The notes under the pieces are model-generated. The model did not search any database and had not been told where the DNA came from. It worked only from the letters and a program-made list of their open reading frames with translations. 64,000 nt of DNA from Bradyrhizobium nivariense (GTDB lineage Bacteria > Pseudomonadota > Alphaproteobacteria > Rhizobiales > Xanthobacteraceae): NCBI RefSeq assembly GCF_029846715.1, contig NZ_JARVWW010000015.1, positions 124,001-188,000 of the forward strand. The letters are read 5' to 3'. Positions 63,467 to 64,000 of the stretch are shown piece by piece (the first letter of the stretch is position 1; every line of letters begins with the position of its first letter). Position numbers and translations under genes: made by a program.

Positions 63467-64000
63467 ATGACTGAGCATTCGGGTAGAAGGCTAAACTTCC
63501 TTGAACACACTCTCCCGGAAGGCCTCGTGGTCGATGCCGGGTGGATGACGAAGCACGGCTATTCGACAGGTCTGCGCAGCCAATATGTCTCGGCTGGCTG
63601 GCTGGTTCAGCCGACACGTGGGATCTTCAAGCGCCCGCTCGGCACCCTGACATGGCAGAAGGGGGTCATATCGCTTCAGACGCTGCTTGAGCACCCACTG
63701 GTCGTCGGAGGGCGAACCGCGCTCGAATTGCAAGGATTTTCGCACTACCTCCGGGCTGAAGGGCCGACCGTCGTTTATCTGTACGGTCCCGATGCTCCGC
63801 CCGGATGGCTCTTCAAGCTTCCGCTCAAAGAGCGCTTCACATTCCGCAAGAGCACAACGCTCTTCAAAGCCGATCCCGTGACGAAGGAGCTCAAGAACGA
63901 CGCGCGGAATGTCCAGAACAATACCGGCTCAGCCGCCGATGAACTCCAGGCAGGACCATTCAAGCAGATATGGGGCGAGAGCGAATGGCCACTCACCATC
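63467..64000 (+). CDS. abiEi: AbiEi-family antitoxin / transcriptional regulator, partial
   Basis: 178 codons, open to the right edge. LEHTLPEGLVVDAGWMTKHG, then YSTGLRSQYVSAGWLVQPTR and GIFKRP are the winged helix-turn-helix of type IV antitoxins. ISLQTLLEHPLVVGGRTALE and LQGFSHYLR follow, as in the AbiEi_3 N-terminal group. AbiEi represses its own operon and neutralises the AbiEii nucleotidyltransferase toxin, which should be just beyond 64000. Base composition is lower in GC than the metabolic genes. The upstream AT-rich stretch (about 63400-63466) is a likely promoter. Frame is intact, unlike its island neighbours. Confidence 0.82.
   Translation, partial: MTEHSGRRLNFLEHTLPEGLVVDAGWMTKHGYSTGLRSQYVSAGWLVQPTRGIFKRPLGTLTWQKGVISLQTLLEHPLVVGGRTALELQGFSHYLRAEGPTVVYLYGPDAPPGWLFKLPLKERFTFRKSTTLFKADPVTKELKNDARNVQNNTGSAADELQAGPFKQIWGESEWPLTI

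Overview
The window looks like chromosomal DNA of a Bradyrhizobium-type alphaproteobacterium (order Hyphomicrobiales). The evidence is very high GC coding with long antisense open frames, a tol-pal cluster of alphaproteobacterial layout, DUF2852 and other small proteins typical of this group, many transport/catabolic operons, and intergenic repeats of a kind I associate with Bradyrhizobium. No rRNA, tRNA, CRISPR array or complete insertion sequence was recognised.

Layout. 1-9.3 kb: cell-envelope locus on the minus strand (tolQ-tolR-tolA-tolB, pal, cpoB, start of tilS), interrupted by a FeeM-type acyltransferase gene and a GGDEF/EAL gene. 9.3-18.7 kb: small-gene region with a DUF2231 membrane protein, an atypical CysE, an acyl desaturase, a TetR/DUF2852 pair with matching palindromes, YCII/NTF2/SDR proteins and several small exported proteins. 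18.8-21.6 kb: ECF42-type sigma factor coupled to a DGPF/YCII protein, with VOC and SRPBCC neighbours. 21.7-27.4 kb: hydroxyacid reductase, chemoreceptor, divergent TetR/GST pair, a frameshifted zinc-ribbon gene and a small exported protein.

27.5-61 kb is a metabolic block. (a) hyuA-hyuB-dctP-dctQ-dctM is one operon pairing an ATP-dependent ring-opening hydrolase with its own TRAP importer. (b) SIR2, SDR, NCS2 purine/pyrimidine permease, divergent dctA, and an ABC-F ATPase follow. (c) A nine-gene minus-strand operon (48957 to 40827), with a divergent LysR gene, links a spermidine/putrescine-type ABC importer to a three-subunit flavin dehydrogenase laid out like hcnABC, an extra DAO-family oxidase and RidA. 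(d) A second nine-gene minus-strand operon (59148 to 50330), also with a divergent LysR gene, carries an N-carbamoyl-D-amino-acid hydrolase, an amino-acid ABC importer with two binding proteins, a polysaccharide-deacetylase-fold hydrolase, a hydantoin-type racemase, an orphan peptide-type binding protein and an amidohydrolase. It reads as a D-hydantoin/cyclic-ureide or imide pathway in which the usual dihydropyrimidinase-type hydantoinase is absent; the deacetylase-fold enzyme is the best candidate replacement.

61.6-64 kb is a decayed mobile-island edge. A 5'-truncated ybgC-like thioesterase is fused to a fragment of a second, divergent ybgC. It is followed by a SMEK-domain gene with two frameshifts, a frameshifted SEC-C/HNH-like gene, and the start of an intact AbiEi-type antitoxin gene that runs off the window. 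ybgC normally sits next to tolQ; here it lies 52 kb away in the same orientation.
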